From Acanthornis magna (taxonomy: Eukaryota; Chordata; Aves; Passeriformes; Acanthizidae), in assembly GCA_036785705.1 (NCBI GenBank), contig JAWUZG010000959.1:1-64000 (forward strand): a DNA stretch of 64,000 nt, read 5' to 3'. Each line of letters starts with the position of its first letter. The first letter of the stretch is position 1. Position numbers and translations under genes: made by a program. Shown here piece after piece: positions 22,401 to 34,457 of the stretch. The notes beneath the pieces are model-generated. The model was not told where the DNA came from. It saw nothing but the letters and a program-made list of their open reading frames with translations, and ran no database searches.

Positions 22401-22790
22401 GCTGCCACACTCGTGCAGCGCAGCCACGAAGGTGACAAAGGTCTGGGCGGGGTTCGGGGCCAGGGGTGGGCATGAGGCTGTGCCCAGGCTCAGCTCCGCT
22501 GCCCGCACTGGGTGCCCGGTGCCAAAGAGGTCCCTGTTCACGGTGACCGCCAGCTGCCCCTCCTGGCACCGCACGGCCACCGCAGGGCGCGGGGACAGCG
22601 CCTGCAGCTGTGACAGATCCACCCGCGCCCAGGGCTGCGCTGCGGTGGGGACACGGCTCCGGGACATGTCTCCCCGCACCTGCCACATCCTGGGATTCTG
22701 CGGGGGAAAACCCCAGGGATTGGAGGATGTGGCCATGGCCAGCACCCAGCAGAGCAGCATGACCCCAAAGCAGCTCCCAGACCCAGGCAT
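19432..22790 (-). CDS. ZP3: Zona pellucida sperm-binding protein 3-like (ZP3-like), eight exons
   Basis: Predicted exons (minus strand): 22790-22392, 21921-21803, 21717-21617, 21455-21285, 21110-20989, 20867-20724, 20092-19996 and 19580-19432; 1302 nt, 433 aa, all phases consistent. Order of features: signal peptide ([20 protein letters not shown]); ZP-N with cysteines in [18 protein letters not shown] and IECHYP; sites NVSS and NLSG; ZP-C with [18 protein letters not shown] and NKACSF; a dibasic ARR near the exon 6 end; the ADVSVGPLL block; a C-terminal membrane helix (about 393-417). ZP3 proteins are secreted by ovarian granulosa cells or oocytes into the avian egg envelope and take part in sperm binding. 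The exon 7 acceptor (20092 or 20103) and exon 6 donor (20724 or 20709) are uncertain. In exon 4 the segment before CLVDG looks frame-altered. Confidence 0.85.
19833..19985 (+). repeat. Low-complexity poly-C/poly-A tract in ZP3-like intron 7
   Basis: A run of 11 C is followed by long A-rich runs broken by C (A14, A18 and CACACACA). It creates spurious Lys-rich open frames. Confidence 0.9.
20945..20970 (+). repeat. (GGA)n microsatellite in ZP3-like intron 5
   Basis: About eight GAG/GGA triplets, 19 bp inside the intron from the exon 5 donor. Confidence 0.85.
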
Positions 22791-22838
22791 CCCAGCTCCA
22801 GGAAAAGCAGTGCAGGGAAAAGGGGAGGCTCGGGAGCC

Positions 22839-22844
22839 TTTTAT
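22839..22844 (-). promoter_or_regulatory. ZP3: TATA-like box of ZP3-like
   Basis: Minus-strand CATAAAAGG lies about 50 bp before the chosen ATG, a spacing that allows a roughly 20-30 bp 5' leader, typical of ZP genes. This supports the start at 22790 rather than the downstream Met. Confidence 0.6.
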
Positions 22845-22935
22845 GGGAGAGTTCTTGGGGAATCCTGGCTGGGGTAATGGGATACAGCTGGGAAATCCCA
22901 CTCAGGATAATGGGATCCAGCTGGGGGATCCCACT

Positions 22936-25160
22936 CACAGAATCACAGAATCACAGAATCACAGAATCACAGAATGAATAAGGTTGGAAAAGACATTTGA
23001 GATCATCAAGTCCAACCCATGCCCTGCCACCTCCTCATCAACTAAACCATGGCACTGAGTGCCACATTCAGTCTTTTTTAAACATCTCCAGAGATGGTGA
23101 CTCCACCACCTCCCTGAGCAGACAATTCCAGTGCCCAATCACTCTTTCATGAAGAATTCTGTCCTGATGTCTAACCTAAACTTCCCCTGGCTCAGCTTAA
23201 GACTGTGTCCTCTTGTTCTGTCAGTGGTGGCCTGGGAGCAGAGAGTGACTCCCAAGTGTCTACAAGCTCCTTTCAGGTGGTCCTAGAGAGTGATAAAGTC
23301 TCCCCTGAGCCTCCTTTTCTCCAGGCTAAACAACCCCAGCTCCCTCAGCTGCTTTTCACAGGAATTGTGCTCCAGGCCCTTCCCCAGCCTTGTTGCCCTC
23401 CTCTGGACATGGCCCAGCATCTCAACATCCTTCCTAAACTGGGGGGCCCAGAACTGGCACAGCACTCGAGGTGCAGCCTCACCAGTGTTGAGTGCAGGGG
23501 AAGAATCACTGCCCTGCTCCTGCTGGCCACACCATTCCTGATCCAGGCCAGGTGCCATTGACCTTCTTGGCCACGAGGGCACAGTGCTGGCTCATGTCCA
23601 GCGTGCCATCAATCAGTCCCCCAGGTCCCTTTCTGCCTGGCTGCTGTCCAGCCACTCTGTCCCCAGCCTGCAGTGCTGCAGGGCTTGTTGTGGCCAAAGT
23701 GCAGGACCCGGCACTTGATCTTGTTCAACCTCACATTGTTGGATTGGGCCCTGGATCCATCCAGCCTGTCCAGGTCCCTCTGCAGAGCCCTCCTACCCTC
23801 CAGCAGATCCACACTCGCACCCAGCTTGGTGTCATTTGCAATTTTGTTAATGGAAGACTCAATCTCCTCTCCCAGATCATCAGTAATGAAATGAAACAGG
23901 ACTGGGCCCAACACTGATCCCTGGGAGACACCACCAGAGACTGGACACACACTGGATGTAGCACCATCCCCACCACTCTCTGGGCCCAGCCTCCAGCCAC
24001 TTCTTAACCCAGGGAAGAGGGAACCTGTCCAAGCCATGGGCTGCAGCTTTTCCAGGAGGATGCTGTGGGAGACGGTGTCAAAGGCCTTATTGCAGTCCAG
24101 GCAGACACATGAACAGCCTTCCCCACATCCACAGGCAGGTCACCTGGTCACAAAAGGACATCAGGTTGGTCAGGCAGGACCTGCCCCTCATAAATCCACT
24201 CTGGCTGGGCCTGATCCCTCGGCCACCCTGGAGGTGCCGTGTGATGGCACTCAAGGTGATCTGTTCCATAACCTTGCTGGGCACTGAGGTCAGGCTGACA
24301 GGCCTGGAGTTCCCCAGATCCTCCTTCCTGCCCTTCTTGTGGATGGGCTCACATTGGCACCTCCAGTCCTCTGGGACCTCCCCGGTGAGCCAGGACTGAT
24401 GATCAGTGATGGAGAGTGGCTGCATGAGCTCTTCCACCATCACCCTCATCCCCCTAGGATGGATCCCCTCTGGTCCCACAGACTTGTGAGCATCTCAGTG
24501 GCTCAGAAGGTCACCAAATGCTTCCTCCTGGATTACAGGGGCCCATTCTGCTCCCTGTCCCTGTCTACCAACTCAGGAAGCCACTTGTCCTGAGGATGAC
24601 TTGCTTTAATGTTGAAAATTGAGGCAAAGAAGGTGTTGAGCACCTCAGCCTTTTCCTTGTATTTAGTTACTATATTCTCCCCTGCATCCAATAAAGAATG
24701 GAGGTTGTCCTTGTCCCTCCTTTTGCCATTAAAGTCTTTATAAAAACATCTTTTATTATCCTTCACATGATGCACCCTCTTTTTTCCCATGAGTTCCTGC
24801 AAAAGCTCCCGACCCATCCAGGCCAGTCGTTTCCCTCACCAGCTGATCTTTTGGCACTCAGGGACAGCCTGCTCCTGTGCCTTCAAGATTTCTTTCTTGA
24901 AGTATGTCCATCCTTGCTGGACCCCTTTGTTTTTAAAGACTGTTTCCCTTAGAAAAGTCAGTACCTGATGCGGTACTCTCCAAATCAGCATCCTGAATAG
25001 GCCAAAGTCTGCCCTCTGGAAGTCCAGTGGAGAAGTTTTGTTGATGCCTCTCCTTGTTTCACTGAATATTGAAAACTTGATTATTTCATGATCAGTGTGC
25101 CCCCGATGGCCTCCGAGCACCACATCTCCCACCAGCCCTTCTCTGTTTGTAAAGAGCTAG
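22936..25160 (-). mobile_element. CR1 LINE retrotransposon, 5'-truncated
   Basis: The minus strand carries degenerate CR1 ORF2 from the end of the endonuclease/linker region (about 25150) through reverse transcriptase (clear similarity 24820-23610). The 3' UTR is followed by the diagnostic terminal octamer repeat, seen on the plus strand as (ACAGAATC)n at 22937-22975. Several frameshifts and stops interrupt the ORF, so it is inactive. Its 3' end lies about 150 bp upstream of the ZP3-like start codon. Confidence 0.9.
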
Positions 25161-26789
25161 AGACAGAGCTGCTCTCTGTGGTGGAAAGAGAAGGAAACCT
25201 TCCCAAAATGCAGCTCCAAAGGTTCAGATTGGAAGTGAGGAAAAAGAAAAGTCCCTCCAAGGGTAGAATTTTGGTGCATGAGGTCTCCCAGCATGAGACT
25301 GGCTGATGCCGTGGCTCTGTGTGCCAGGAACCGGCAGCGCTGGGTGCAGGGACAGCAGGGAGGGCCCAGAAATGCTGGAGGGCTGAGAAATGCTGGGGGC
25401 ACAGCGAGATGGGCGTGTACAGCCGGCCAGGGCACAGGAGCAGCACGGACAGGGTGGCACAGGCTGCAGGGGACATGGCCAAGCGCTGGGCAGGGCTGGC
25501 AGGGCCAGGGGCACCCAGGGCTTTGTCCCCTGGGCTCTGGCACTGCCTCTGGAGGCCCCACCGAAGGAACTTCCCTCTGAGCGTCTGCACTTTGGTTCTC
25601 CTTCGCCCCTCCCTGAGCAGACTGGGAGGGGTTGCAGTTTTAGGACTTTGTCCTTTCTCCCTCTCACATCCACTGCCCCACAAACAGCCCCAAGGCACCC
25701 GTGAAGGACAGGCCCTGCTGTCCCAGGCTGGGCTCAGGCCTTGGCCTTTCTGCTCCTCCAACCAACCCAGGGTTTCCTCAGCATCCCAGTTCCCTGCTCA
25801 CAGCCTTTGGCTCCCTGCAATCCTGGCACATCCCAAAGATCTGCTCTCACCAGTCCCTGGGGAGGCTTTGGCAGTCCCTGCCCTCAGTGGGGCCCAGTGA
25901 TGCTCCAAGGGACTTGGAATTTTGCTTCTGACTCCTTGAGCAGCTTCTTCAACCTTCTCTCTGTCCCTGAGGGTCACAGACTCAGCCCCAAATCCACCGT
26001 GGTGTTCATTAAAATACAGAAAGCCCTCAGGATCTCTTTGTCTGCCTTCAATTTTCTTCAAGTGTTCAGGGCTTGTGCAGCTCATTGGAGTCAGTTTGGA
26101 GTTCTTTTAGGGAGGGAGATTACAAACTGCACCTCATGATTTTTTCATTAATCAATGGAATACTTTATTATTTTTCAGCTCAGAGAAGAGGTGGTAGAAA
26201 CATTGTCCAAGTGATCTTGATGCTGAATGTCTCCTTAGGAGGTCTGGGCACACAGAAGAATGAGCCCCTTGTGGGCTGACCCTGTTGGGACAACCTGCTC
26301 CTCAGCCCAACCTCACCATGGCTGACATGGCCCAGCTGGCACTGACATCACTGTTCCCTGCATCACAAACTTGTCCCCTGAGCTCTGCAGCTGCGTGTCC
26401 CAGCCCAGTGCTCCATGTCCCCCCCGCTCTCCTCAGGGCTCTGCCTGCACACAGGCCCAGCAGAAGCTTTCCTGTTTGTGAGGAAAGAATGGCAAAGCCT
26501 GAGCAGGTTTCCTAAACAACAAACCCCACTCAGGAGCCACATGCTCGGTACAGGCTGCCTCTGGTGATGTCACCTTCCTCCAAGGGACTATGTGACCAGA
26601 AATGATCTCTGTAAGCAGAATTCTCTGTATCTTGAAGCAGAATTCTCTGTCCCTGTCCTTTCCCTTGATCTCTGTTGCAGGTGAAAGTTGATGGTGCCAT
26701 TGTCACCTTTAACCCCTCTTTTGAATGCAAACAGATGTGCCCAGGTGTGTTAGGCAGGTGTTGCTCAATGTTTCTGCAAAGCTTTTGTG
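25161..26789. other. No recognisable gene
   Basis: Moderately GC-rich sequence with only short or low-information open frames on both strands. The minus-strand frame 25761-25081 is partly CR1 and otherwise lacks a recognisable domain. Confidence 0.4.
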
Positions 26790-27260
26790 TTCCCAATGGA
26801 ATCCCAGAGATCATTGGGACACTTTGGGGCCTCATGGAACCATGGAGACCATTGTGACACTGCAGGGCCTCAGAGATGAAGGGAGACCATTGGGACTCTG
26901 TGGTGCCTCATGGAACCAAGGGGTCATTGTGACACACTGGGGCCTCCTGAAACCCAGGAGTCCATTGTGACACTACGGAACCTCCTGGAATGAAGGGGGC
27001 ATGGGGACACAGCGGGGCCATGGTGACACTGAAGAACTTCACGGAACCAAATATCCTTTGGGACACAGCAGGGCATCATTGGAACCAAGGAACCACTGGT
27101 GACAGAGTGAAAGCTCAGGGAATCAAGCAGACATTGTGATAAAATGGGGTCTGATGGAACCAATTGTGCATCGTGACCCTGAGGATGCAAGGTGACCATG
27201 GTGACACTGTGCAATCTCATGGACCCAAGGAGATCATGGTGACACTGGGGAACCAAGTAC
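26790..27260 (+). repeat. Minisatellite, about 45-55 bp degenerate unit
   Basis: Units of the form ATTG-GACACT--GGGCCTC-TGGAACCA-GGAGACC repeat about nine times with indels. Confidence 0.7.
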
Positions 27261-27339
27261 TCCATTGTTGACAGTACAGAAACTCATGGAACCAAGGGAC
27301 CGTTGTGACACTGCAGAACCAACACAGCTGCTGGACCTT

Positions 27340-27720
27340 GTCACCTGGCCCTGCACAGCTCCCTTGGGAGGCACGGCAGAACCAGCACCTTGTGCTGTGG
27401 CTGTGCTGCTGAGCTGGGCCGGGCTCCTGGCACAGAGGCAGCTCCTGGCAAGCGGCAGCGCTGCAGAGAGACAACTCTGCCAGGAGCAGCTCCTGTGCAC
27501 AGCCCAGCAGGGCTGGGGCACTGCCAGGGCAGCTCAGGGACACGAGCAGGGCACAGCCAGAGCTCCCAGGTGCTCAGCATTGGCAGGGGCTGTGCCATGG
27601 CCCAGCGGGGGCAGTGTGTCATAGCCATAGGCACCTGTGGGGCTGTGTCACAGAGCCCCAGAGCAGCTGTGATGTTAGAAAGGGGCAGTGTGACACCACT
27701 GAGTGAGTTGTGTGAGGTCA
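27340..27720. repeat. Duplicated segment, copy 1 of 2 (with 31250-31640)
   Basis: Nearly identical to 31250-31640 in direct orientation (TGCTGTGGCTGTGCTG... through ...GATGTTAGAAAGGGGCAGTG). Open frames occur on both strands but indels between the copies do not preserve one frame, so I infer non-coding. Confidence 0.75.
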
Positions 27721-28070
27721 CAGACTAGGCTATGACATCACAGAGTTGGTTGTATTAAGTGATTGGCATCATAGAGGGGACTGTGTGACATCACAGAGCA
27801 GGCTGTGACATCCGAGTATAGGCTGTGACATCAGTGTGGATGTGTGACATCATAGACCAGGCTGTTGGGTCCCAGACTGGGCTCTGTGATATCACTGAGT
27901 GGGTTGTGACATCACAGACCAGGCTGTGACATCATAGAGTGGGCTGTGGTATCACTGGTTGCTTGTGTCACATCTTAGACCTGGCTGTGATGCCACAGGA
28001 CGGGTTGTGACATCACAGAGCAGACTGTGACATCACGCTGTGGCTGTATGGCATCACAGAGCAGCAACTT
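27721..28070 (+). repeat. TGTGACATCACAGAG minisatellite, array 1
   Basis: About fifteen units of roughly 20-22 bp, core GGCTGTGACATCACAGAG. Related arrays are at 31555-31870 and 58265-58470. Confidence 0.85.
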
Positions 28071-30189
28071 GGAGGTTCCTGCTGAATTTTACTTTTCCAG
28101 AGGCTTGTTCAGACTTCAGATCTTCAGGAATTCATTGCTTGAGGGCTCATTAACATTCAAAATAGCTTAACAAGACAAGCCTCTTGGAATAATTTAAATT
28201 TCCAAATCTTCTGTGACTAATTCAGCAGATTTAGGAAGTATATTCAAAGTAAATATATAATACTTTAAAAAACAGTGAGAGAGGATTTTTTTAGGTCCTG
28301 TTTGAGGCTTTTTTTCCTGTTAATACATTAATATGTGCAATCTCCGATTGATATCGAATCCAAGTACCTCCTAATGCAGACTGAATAGATAAGCAATTCC
28401 TTGCCTGGTGCTGGCCTTGCTGTCACCCCGGCAGCGGCTCCATGGCCCCTTTGTGCCCCGCTGGCCCAGCCATGGTGCCACAGCCCCCCTGGGCAGGCCC
28501 AGCCCAGGCCAGGAGCATTGCGGGTGGGAACGGCCCCTGTGCCGTGGTGCCCACAGCAGCCCCTGGGGCTCGGTGCCCCCATGGCCTCCCTGCTGGGCAG
28601 CCTCTCCAAGCTCCTGCACAGGCTGTGCCACCTGTGGGCCTTCCCACACAGCCCTGCCCCAGGCTCTGCCGGGCTCGGGGCCAGCACAGACCCGGCCAGG
28701 GCTGGCCATTGCCGGCAACAGGCCCTGAGCCCCGCAGGAGGATGGAGCTGGCCACAGCCAAACTCACCGCAAACCTGGGCTGAGCAGCCAGGGCTGCCAA
28801 TGGCTGGGGACAGAGGCTGGGGCTGACAAATGTCCTGGGCCCCCTCCCTGCTCTGGCCATGCCACCAAGGGCACACAGCAGCCTCCTCTCTCAGGCACTT
28901 GCCTTTTTCCATCCCTTCCCCAGGCCCTGGCCCTGCCCCACTAGCCCTGGGCTGAGTCCTGCCCCTGCACGGTCACACAGGCTGAGATGGACACTGATGG
29001 GTTTCTCTCCCAAATTCTCTGCAGCCCAGCCCCGCTGGGTTCAGCTGCAACCCAGAGAACATCAAAGCAGAGCAAGCAGCAAGGAGCAGAGGCCTGGGAG
29101 CCGCTGTGTGAGATCAGCTCCTGCAGGGATCCACATTGGCTGGCTATCTCTGCAGCTCTGCATCTGATCCTGCTGTGGCAGAGCACACAAACAGCCCATC
29201 CTTGTGTCCCTTTCTGCGCTGACTGGGCTTTGGTTTGGCCTGGAAACATCCTGAGGTCCCTCCCAGGAGGAATCCCCGTGCATTTCCCTCCCCCATGGCT
29301 CTGCTCTTCCTGATCCAGCAGCTGTGGGGCAGCAGAGCTGGGGCAGTGCAGGGACAGGGCTGGCTCTGAGAGGGGTCGTGAAGCCACAGCCAGGAGGTGT
29401 CAGCAAGGACAGTTTGCAAAGGGGAAATGGAGATATGGTGACTTTGTAGATTTTAGGAAGGAAAAGCTTGTCAGGAGCATGTCAAGAGGATGAAAGGCAA
29501 GGCTGTTGGGTGAAATAGAGGATGTTCAACCTGGAGATAAGGAAAGATTTTTCCCTGGTTGCAGGGCTGGTGCAGAGCAGGGTGGCCATGAGCCCAGCTG
29601 GCCTCCCTGTGTGCCAGGGCTGGGTGGGTTGTGGAGCAGAGATGGCCCAGAATCAGAGCCCAGGTGGGGCCTCTGTCACCTGCCTCAATCCTTCACCTCC
29701 CCAAGGGTGGAATTCCCGTTCTGTGGGGTCTCTGATGTGCTGGGTGACCTCACAATGCTCCTGGCCAGAATGTCAGCTGAGGGCCAGCCAGGCTGCTGCA
29801 GTGGCAGTGACCTCACAGCCATCACCACTGCAGCCATGTCCCCTGGGCCTGGCTCTCCCCTTTCCTCTGTCCCTGTCTTGTCTCTGCTGGCAGCAGCATT
29901 TTTGTGATTCATATCTTGTCCCCAAGCTGCTGGGGCCAATTGCTTTCCAATCAGGCCCCTGGAGCAGGAGTGGCTTCACAATCAACATGTGAACACTGAG
30001 AGACAACAGCAAATGGGAAGTTAGAGGAGGATGTGGTTGGAAAGGGCTGTGTGGATGTGGGGCAGCACTTTTCTGGGGCCGGTGTGGGGCACAATGGGTT
30101 AGATAACAACAGATCTGCCCAGAGCAGGCTGGAAACAAATTTGATCTGAGCATTTGCTGTCATAGGTCCAGAGTCCCTGGGCACAATGT
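28071..30189. other. No recognisable gene; AT-rich then GC-rich sequence
   Basis: Positions 28071-28400 are AT-rich and single copy here. Positions 28400-30189 are GC-rich with short open frames lacking domains. Parts towards 30189 may belong to the retroviral remnant that follows. Confidence 0.35.
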
Positions 30190-31070
30190 GGCTTGGGCTG
30201 CTCATGGGGGTGTGGGAGCTCACCCTGTGCATATTCCCATCTGTGCTCCTCTCAGGGATCGTTTTCAGAGCAGGGAGAGGGATCAGGATCCTTTGTTGCC
30301 TCAGGCCATCAGGGAAGAGATGCAACCTCCAGATGGGCTGGTGACCGAGAGGTGGATTTAACCATGGACAGCATCTCCAGGTTATCCATGACTGTGGAAC
30401 ATGTGCTGTGCTCAAGCAGGGCCAAGCGGGCAAAGCCCCTGTGGTGTAGGGGACAATGGTGGAAATGCCAATCTGGGGGGGCCTGGCAGATCGATGACAT
30501 CACAGTGCCACAGAGGCGCCAGGGCAAGCGCTGCTGCTGACAGTGGTGCCAACAGCCCCTGCATGGATGGAGACGCACCCTGTGCCTCACGGCACTGCCC
30601 AGAACACCACCCTGGGACTGGAAAAGCAAGTCCTGGGGGGACAGGGGCCCCAGGAAGAAGTGAGTTGGACAATGGGACTCATTTCCAGAACAGCCTCATG
30701 GACACCTGGGCCAGAGGGCACAGCATTGAGTGGGTGTTTCATATTCCCTGTCAGGCACCAGCCCTGGGAAAGCTGAACAGTGCAAGGGACTGCTAAAAAC
30801 CACCTTGAAAGCAGTGGCTGGTGGGACCTTCAAACACTGGGAGCTGCATTTAGCCAAGGCCACTGGTCAGTGAAGACCTGAGGCTCCACCAATCGAGCTG
30901 GCCCTGCCCAATCAAATCATCCATGGGCCATAGAAGGGGGATAAAGTCCCCGTGGTGCCTATGAGAAATGTGTTAGGGGAGACAGTTTGGATCAGCCCTG
31001 CCTCAAGCAAAGGCAATCCCATCCCTGGGATTGTTTTACCTTGAGGACCAGACAGAGTCAACTTCTGCAG
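30190..31070 (+). mobile_element. Degraded ERVL-like endogenous retrovirus fragment (pol, integrase region)
   Basis: The plus strand keeps patches of integrase-like reading frame: around 30370-30500 a possible zinc-binding/WQID segment, and around 30660-30770 a core with D-NGTHF and WARGH-IEWVFHIP. A further patch to about 31060 resembles the C-terminal part of pol. In-frame stops and frameshifts interrupt it repeatedly, and neither flanking LTR nor gag is visible. It is an old non-functional remnant. Confidence 0.6.
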
Positions 31071-31249
31071 GATGTTTTCTGCTCTAACTGGAACCTGGGG
31101 ACACTTTCTCAGTCATGGCACTCAGTGGAACCCATTTAAACTGAAAGAAACTTCAATGTTTCAGTTTAACTCTGACTTCTTGAGAAGTTATTTGAACACA
31201 CTCGGAGGGTCTGAGCCTGATATAAACAGCAGCAAAGCCCCGCGAGGCT

Positions 31250-31640
31250 CATTCAAGTCCCTGTGCTGTGGCTGTGCTGTTGAGCTGGGCCGGGCTCCTG
31301 GCACAGAGGCAGCTCCTGGCAAGCGGCAGCGCTGCAGAGAGACAGCTCTGCCCAGGAGCAGCTCCTGTGCACAGCCCAGCAGGGCTGGGGCACTGCCAGA
31401 GCAGCTCAGGGACACGAGCAGGGCACAGCCAGAGCTCCCAGGTGCTCAGCATTGGCAGGGGCTGTGCCATGGCCCAGCGGGGGCTGTGTCATAGCCATAG
31501 GCACCTCTGGGGCTGTGTCACAGAGCCCCAGAGCAGCTGTGATGTTAGAAAGGGGCAGTGTGACATCACAGAATGGGCTGTGTGAGGTCACAGATTGGGC
31601 TATGACATCACAGAGTTGGTTGTGTGAGGCCATGGAGCAG
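31250..31640. repeat. Duplicated segment, copy 2 of 2 (with 27340-27720)
   Basis: Direct copy of 27340-27720 with small indels, again followed by the TGTGACATCA array. Confidence 0.75.
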
Positions 31641-31870
31641 CTACAGGATCATAGAGGGAACTGTGTGACATCACAGAGCAGGCTCCGAGCTCACAGAGTG
31701 AGCTGTGTGACATCACTGAGTAGGCTGTGACAGCACAGAGCAGGCTGTGACATCATAGCGTGGGTGCTGACATCATAGTGCAGCTTTATGACATCACAAG
31801 GACGCTTTGTTATCTAACAGAGATGCTTGTGACATCCCAGAGTGGGCTGTGACATCCCAGGGGCTGTGTG
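31555..31870 (+). repeat. TGTGACATCACAGAG minisatellite, array 2
   Basis: About twelve units with the same core as 27721-28070. Confidence 0.85.
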
Positions 31871-32160
31871 GGGTCACTGGGGACGTCACTCTGCCCCAGC
31901 CTCCCCTCACAGCTCCCCCAGAGAAGTCCAACGCTGCTCGTGCACAGCAGGGTCCCCTGTCCCCCCGGGTCCCCCCTGCCCCTGGCGTCGCAGCCTCCCC
32001 CAGAGGATGTTCCACGAGATCGACCCCCAGAGCCTGACACGGGGACGGGGGGGATGGGGCTGTGGGGGGTGGGGCAGGGGGACAGGGACCCCCCTGGCAG
32101 TGTCCCCATGTCCCCCAGGGTGAGAGCCTGGGCCAGGGCTCCTTCAGCCTCTTACAAACG
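31871..32160. repeat. Duplicated GC-rich segment, copy 1 (with 58480-58740)
   Basis: Shares GGTCACTGGGGA-GTCA, CAGCAGGGTCCCCTGTCCCC and CCTCCCCCAGAGGATGTTC with 58480-58740. The plus-strand frame containing QRMF--IDPQSLT is open in both copies and follows a possible acceptor, so it might be a relic exon. I do not recognise it. Confidence 0.5.
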
Positions 32161-32720
32161 AGGGGTTGAGGGCACTTCAAAAATCCCCAGCAAGGGATCA
32201 GCAAAAACCTGATTTAATATTCAGGAACAGAACAACAAAGTTCCTTGGCAAGAATCATTCTACTCCTGACTGGACAGTTCAGGCACAGCAAGGAAACAAA
32301 GCAACAAAACCAACCAAATCCAATCAATCAAACTACAAATGAACCCTGTGTGTCATTGTGTGACAAAAGGACCGTGAGGGCAAGGATAAAAGCAATACGG
32401 TCTAAAAACTTAGTAGCCCTCAAACTTAACAGCACTTAATCTATACCTTAACCATAACTTATACCCCGAACTTAATAGTTTAGCAAAAGAACAGCACTTG
32501 ACAGTATTTACCCTAACTTATAACCCATGACTTAACAATTTACCAGAGGAATAACACCTAACAGTGGTAAACTTATTTTATAACTTACATTAAATTTAAA
32601 AACTTAGCAAAAGAACAACACTTAGCAGCATTTAATGCAGCTTATACCTTAGGACAGAACCTCCCTTACAGCTCTAACCTACTCAGATATCCAAGGGACT
32701 GCAACACCTCCGAGAGCAGC
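32161..32720. repeat. AT-rich repeat with ACTTA...CCTAACTTATAAC units, copy 1 (with 58741-59330)
   Basis: Contains three or four degenerate repeats of about 70 bp (TTTAGCAAAAGAACAGCACTT...CCTAACTTATAACC). Probably part of an LTR or other interspersed element, because the AT content differs sharply from its flanks. No coding potential. Confidence 0.5.
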
Positions 32721-33740
32721 ATTTCTCCCCCATTTGCCAGAGCACAGGCACACGTGTGTGCACACAGACACAAAGAGTCAGTGCCAGGGAGCTGTCAGAA
32801 ATTCCCCTCGAGGGCAGGGAAAATGCTCACTCCGGATGCTTTTGCATCTCCCCAGCAGGCAAAGGCTTGAGCCTCGAGGAGTGGGGGATCGGCCCAGAGT
32901 CCCTCGTTGTTCGGGGATGCCCCGAGTGCAGCAAACGGGAGAGTTCCCAGCTCGGAGAGGCCCCACTCAGAGGGAGGTCATTGCTCCAGGACAGCTCCAA
33001 GGGCTCATTTGGCACCGCTGTTGATAGGGCCCCAAGAGATGGGCTTTAGGCACAGCAATGCCTCATCCTGGCCGCACTTGGCATCAACACCTTTCTTTGG
33101 CAGTGTGAGAACAGCGATGTTGTGCCATTGAGGGAAGAAAAACAGTTGCCAAGGCTGCTCCTAAAGCAAGCAGGAGCTCGTTGGACAGCAGCAGTGCCTG
33201 GGAGCAGACAGTGTTTGTGATCAGCTGCACAGGAGCTGAGCCCAGGGACTGTTGCTCAAGGCCCAGGCCTAAGGAGCATTTCTCACATGGAGGGCTGGCC
33301 TGGAAAGGTGGTGCTGGGGGATAATTCACAGCCTCAGGGTGCTCCCAGTTGCTCCCAGGATTTCCATGTCCGTGCTCCAAGTGCTGCTCCCAGCCCTGAG
33401 CCGTGGGGATGGCAATGTCCCGCTCCCTTCCCAGGGCAGTGTCACACCTGAGCCAGGTGTGCAGGGCAGGACCTTGTCCTGAGCCCAAGCCCTGTCCCAC
33501 CTGCAGGAGCTGCTTCCCATCGGCCTCTTCCTGCTGCGGCCCCAAGCCCAGATGGGAAAGCCCAGCCCTTTCCCATCTCCCCCAAGACCCACCCAATACC
33601 TCAAGCCACACACCCCAGGCTGGACCCCAAACCTCCCTCACAGACCCCACCAAGACCCCTCGCAGCACCACAGATGTCCCCAAGAACCACAAAAGGCCCT
33701 TCCAAGCCCCACAGGATCCCCAAATGCCCCTCCCAGCCCC
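32721..33740. other. No recognisable gene
   Basis: Unique GC-rich sequence. The last 200 bp (33540-33740) match, in the opposite orientation, the sequence next to the other two MHC exon 2 relics, consistent with remnants of MHC intron 1. Confidence 0.4.
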
Positions 33741-33955
33741 CCATGGCACTGACCAGGAGACATGGGTGGACAGGAACATCCACAGCCGGGAACAGCTCAG
33801 GCACTTCAGCAGCGATTTGGGCACTTGGAGGGGCACACCCCAAATGGAGAGACCCAGGCCAGGGACTGGGACAGACAACCGGAATTCCTGGAGAACAGAT
33901 GGGCTAAGGTGGACACGTTCTGCCAGCACAACTATGAGATCATGGCATTGTCCCT
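33741..33955 (+). pseudogene. MHC class II beta exon 2 (beta-1 domain) relic behind ZNF-3
   Basis: It begins HGTDQETWVDRNIHSREQL (compare the NGTE-V---R-IYNREQ strand of MHC class II beta) and runs to HFSSDLG. A one-base shift follows, after which TPNGETQARDWD, EFLENRW and VDTFCQHNYEIM give the helix, including the conserved Cys and the HNYE motif. Both halves are recognisable but in different frames. The first third of the exon is missing. It is on the strand opposite to ZNF-3, as in the other two relics. Confidence 0.75.
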
Positions 33956-34457
33956 TGGCCTGGGCAGCCCCAGAACACTCAAACCCTCAATGAACCCCAA
34001 ATTCACCCTCAAATCCCAGGAAAATGGTGTAGATTTCAATCTCTTTGTTTCATTTCTTTATTTTTACCCCAATTTTGGTAGTTTTGACAGGATGAAGAAG
34101 GAAATTATTTAGGTTGGAAAAGAACTCCAAGATCATCCAGCATTGCTTGATGCCACCAGAAGAAACAATTGGAAAGAGCGGGTGAGATTTTTTTGGCTGT
34201 AACGTTAATAAATCAGCTCTTCCCAATGAATTTCCAAAATCAATCTGAGTCCCACTGGATATTCCTGCCCCTGCGTTTGCCCAGGTGCCTACAGGGAATC
34301 TGAGGACGTGGAAGCCACCAGCCAGGTGTCCTCCCAGTGTAGGTCACCGGGAGTGTGGGTCACCAGGGCTCTGCCCAGTGTGGGTCATCTGTGGGGTGAT
34401 GAAGTTGGAGCAGCGCACAAAGCTCTTCCCACAGTGGGAGCACTCGCAGGGCTTCCC
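33956..34457. other. 3' flank of ZNF-3 with vestigial finger
   Basis: Matches the 3' flank of ZNF-2 and ZNF-5 (AAATAATTTCC-TT, GGCATCAAGCA). Positions 34457-34330 on the minus strand, after the stop, still encode GKPCECSHCGKSF, a finger that has lost its first zinc-binding His. Confidence 0.6.

Noticed and set aside
24836..25132. Separate gene upstream of CR1
   Set aside because: It is the endonuclease-RT linker part of the same CR1 element.
32895..32960. CPECSKRESSQL segment as a zinc-finger remnant
   Set aside because: Only one Cys pair, no histidines, and no paralogous flanks.
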